15,242 nt of DNA from Lentimicrobiaceae bacterium (lineage in GTDB: Bacteria; Bacteroidota; Bacteroidia; Bacteroidales; SKPS01): assembly GCA_007119395.1 (NCBI GenBank), contig SKPS01000262.1:1-15242 (forward strand), in the 5' to 3' direction. Under the pieces are notes generated by a model. The model saw only the letters and a program-made list of their open reading frames with translations, did no database searches and was not told the DNA's origin. Each line of letters begins with the position of its first letter. Position 1 is the stretch's first letter. Shown piece by piece: positions 14,331 to 15,242 of the stretch. The position numbers and the translations under genes are program-made.

Positions 14331-15242
14331 ATGAATAAGTATAAAATGCATTTGCTGGTATGTGCGGGCACGGGCTGTTATGCTTCAGCGAGCAACACAC
14401 TGCTTGACAATCTGAAAGAGGTTGTTACGGCCAAAGGGCTCGACCAGGAAGTACAGGTGATTGGCACCGGATGTTTTGGTTTTTGTGAGAAGGGGCCCAT
14501 TGTGAAGGTGGTTCCTGACAACACTTTTTACACAGAGGTTAAGCCTGACGATGCGGCTGAGATTGTGGAAGAGCATGTGATCAAAGGCAGGAAGGTAGAG
14601 CGGTTGCTGTATGTTGATCCTGTGAAGAAAGAGCAGATTTCTGATTCGAAGCACATGGGTTTCTATATGAAGCAACTTCGCATTGCGTTGAGAAACTGCG
14701 GGTTTATTAACCCTGAAAACATCGATGAATATATAGCACGTGATGGTTACGAAGCACTGGGCAAGGTGATGGCCGACATGACGCCGGAAGAGGCCACCCA
14801 GGTGGTGATTGATTCAGGCTTGCGTGGCCGGGGAGGCGGTGGGTTCCCTACCGGTCTCAAATGGCAGATCACCAGTCAGGTTGAAGCGGACCAAAAATAT
14901 GTGGTATGTAATGCTGACGAAGGGGATCCCGGAGCATTTATGGATCGTTCCATCCTGGAGGGTGATCCACACAGTGTGCTGGAAGCGATGGCGATCTGTG
15001 GTTATTGCATCGGCGCTACAAAAGGGCTGATCTATATCAGGGCCGAATACCCGCTGGCCATTGAGCGCCTTAAAATTGCCATCGACCAGGCTCGTGAATA
15101 CGGCCTGCTGGGTGACAACATTCTGGGAACGGGCTTCAGCTTCGACCTCGAAATCCGTTACGGTGCAGGTGCTTTCGTCTGCGGTGAAGAGACGGCTCTC
15201 ATCCACTCCATGGAGGGGCATCGTGGTGAACCCACCTTCAAA
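14331..15242 (+). CDS. hndC: NADH-linked [FeFe]-hydrogenase, long NuoF-like flavin subunit (partial)
   Basis: The frame is open from the ATG at 14331 to the window end: 304 residues visible, C-terminus missing. An N-terminal thioredoxin-like domain carries a full [2Fe-2S] motif (C11, C16, C48, C52). The NuoF core follows with GRGGGGF (166-172), the FMN segment NADEGDPGAFMDR and GAGAFVCGEETAL near the end. This is the HydB/HndC layout, unlike the short hydB at 6835, which lacks the N-terminal domain. GGGAGG at 14318-14323 precedes the ATG. Whether it has the C-terminal ferredoxin-like domains cannot be seen. In relatives a catalytic hydA/hndD gene usually follows, so a second hydA just beyond the window is expected. 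The symbol could equally be hydB. Confidence 0.93.
   Translation, partial: MNKYKMHLLVCAGTGCYASASNTLLDNLKEVVTAKGLDQEVQVIGTGCFGFCEKGPIVKVVPDNTFYTEVKPDDAAEIVEEHVIKGRKVERLLYVDPVKKEQISDSKHMGFYMKQLRIALRNCGFINPENIDEYIARDGYEALGKVMADMTPEEATQVVIDSGLRGRGGGGFPTGLKWQITSQVEADQKYVVCNADEGDPGAFMDRSILEGDPHSVLEAMAICGYCIGATKGLIYIRAEYPLAIERLKIAIDQAREYGLLGDNILGTGFSFDLEIRYGAGAFVCGEETALIHSMEGHRGEPTFK

Noticed and set aside
1..15242. CRISPR arrays, tRNA or rRNA genes, insertion sequences, attachment sites
   Set aside because: No spaced repeat arrays, tRNA-like cloverleaf, transposase frame or terminal repeats were seen on reading the window.

Overview
The window looks like chromosomal DNA of an anaerobic, hydrogen-metabolising member of the Bacteroidota, most likely Bacteroidales. 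This rests on three things: the end of a dnaE-like gene followed by trxA, an order I know from Bacteroidota; several matches to the Bacteroidota promoter element TAnnTTTG, one with a TTTG at -33 spacing; and the make-up of the protein families. I cannot name a genus.

Region 1 (1-6202) is ordinary. It holds the 3' end of a probable dnaE, then trxA, a DUF58 protein and a pirin on the plus strand. Convergent to these, on the minus strand, are a short-chain dehydrogenase and truA. A MATE exporter is divergent from the dehydrogenase gene.

Region 2 (6203-9900) is an NADH-linked [FeFe]-hydrogenase operon: a NuoE-like subunit (hydC), a short NuoF-like flavin subunit (hydB) and the catalytic subunit (hydA), closed by a strong hairpin terminator. 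An 18-bp perfect inverted repeat, TTGTTAA-N4-TTAACAA, lies next to the promoter. It has the form of an operator for Rex, the NADH/NAD+-sensing repressor.

Region 3 (9900-15242, cut by the window end) is a second, tightly packed operon with its own copy of the same operator. In order it encodes a DRTGG-domain protein, an RsbW-like ATPase, a hydrogenase-like protein with altered active-site loops, a second DRTGG protein, a PHP-domain phosphoesterase, a second GHKL ATPase, a HndB-like [2Fe-2S] protein and a longer NuoF-like subunit with an N-terminal [2Fe-2S] domain. A second catalytic subunit may follow beyond the window.

My reading is that region 2 makes an NADH-dependent hydrogenase, while region 3 couples parts of another hydrogenase to a redox or H2 signalling module whose biochemistry I do not know to be established. 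Rex would tie both operons to the NADH/NAD+ ratio. The signalling module and the paired operators are the most interesting parts of the window.
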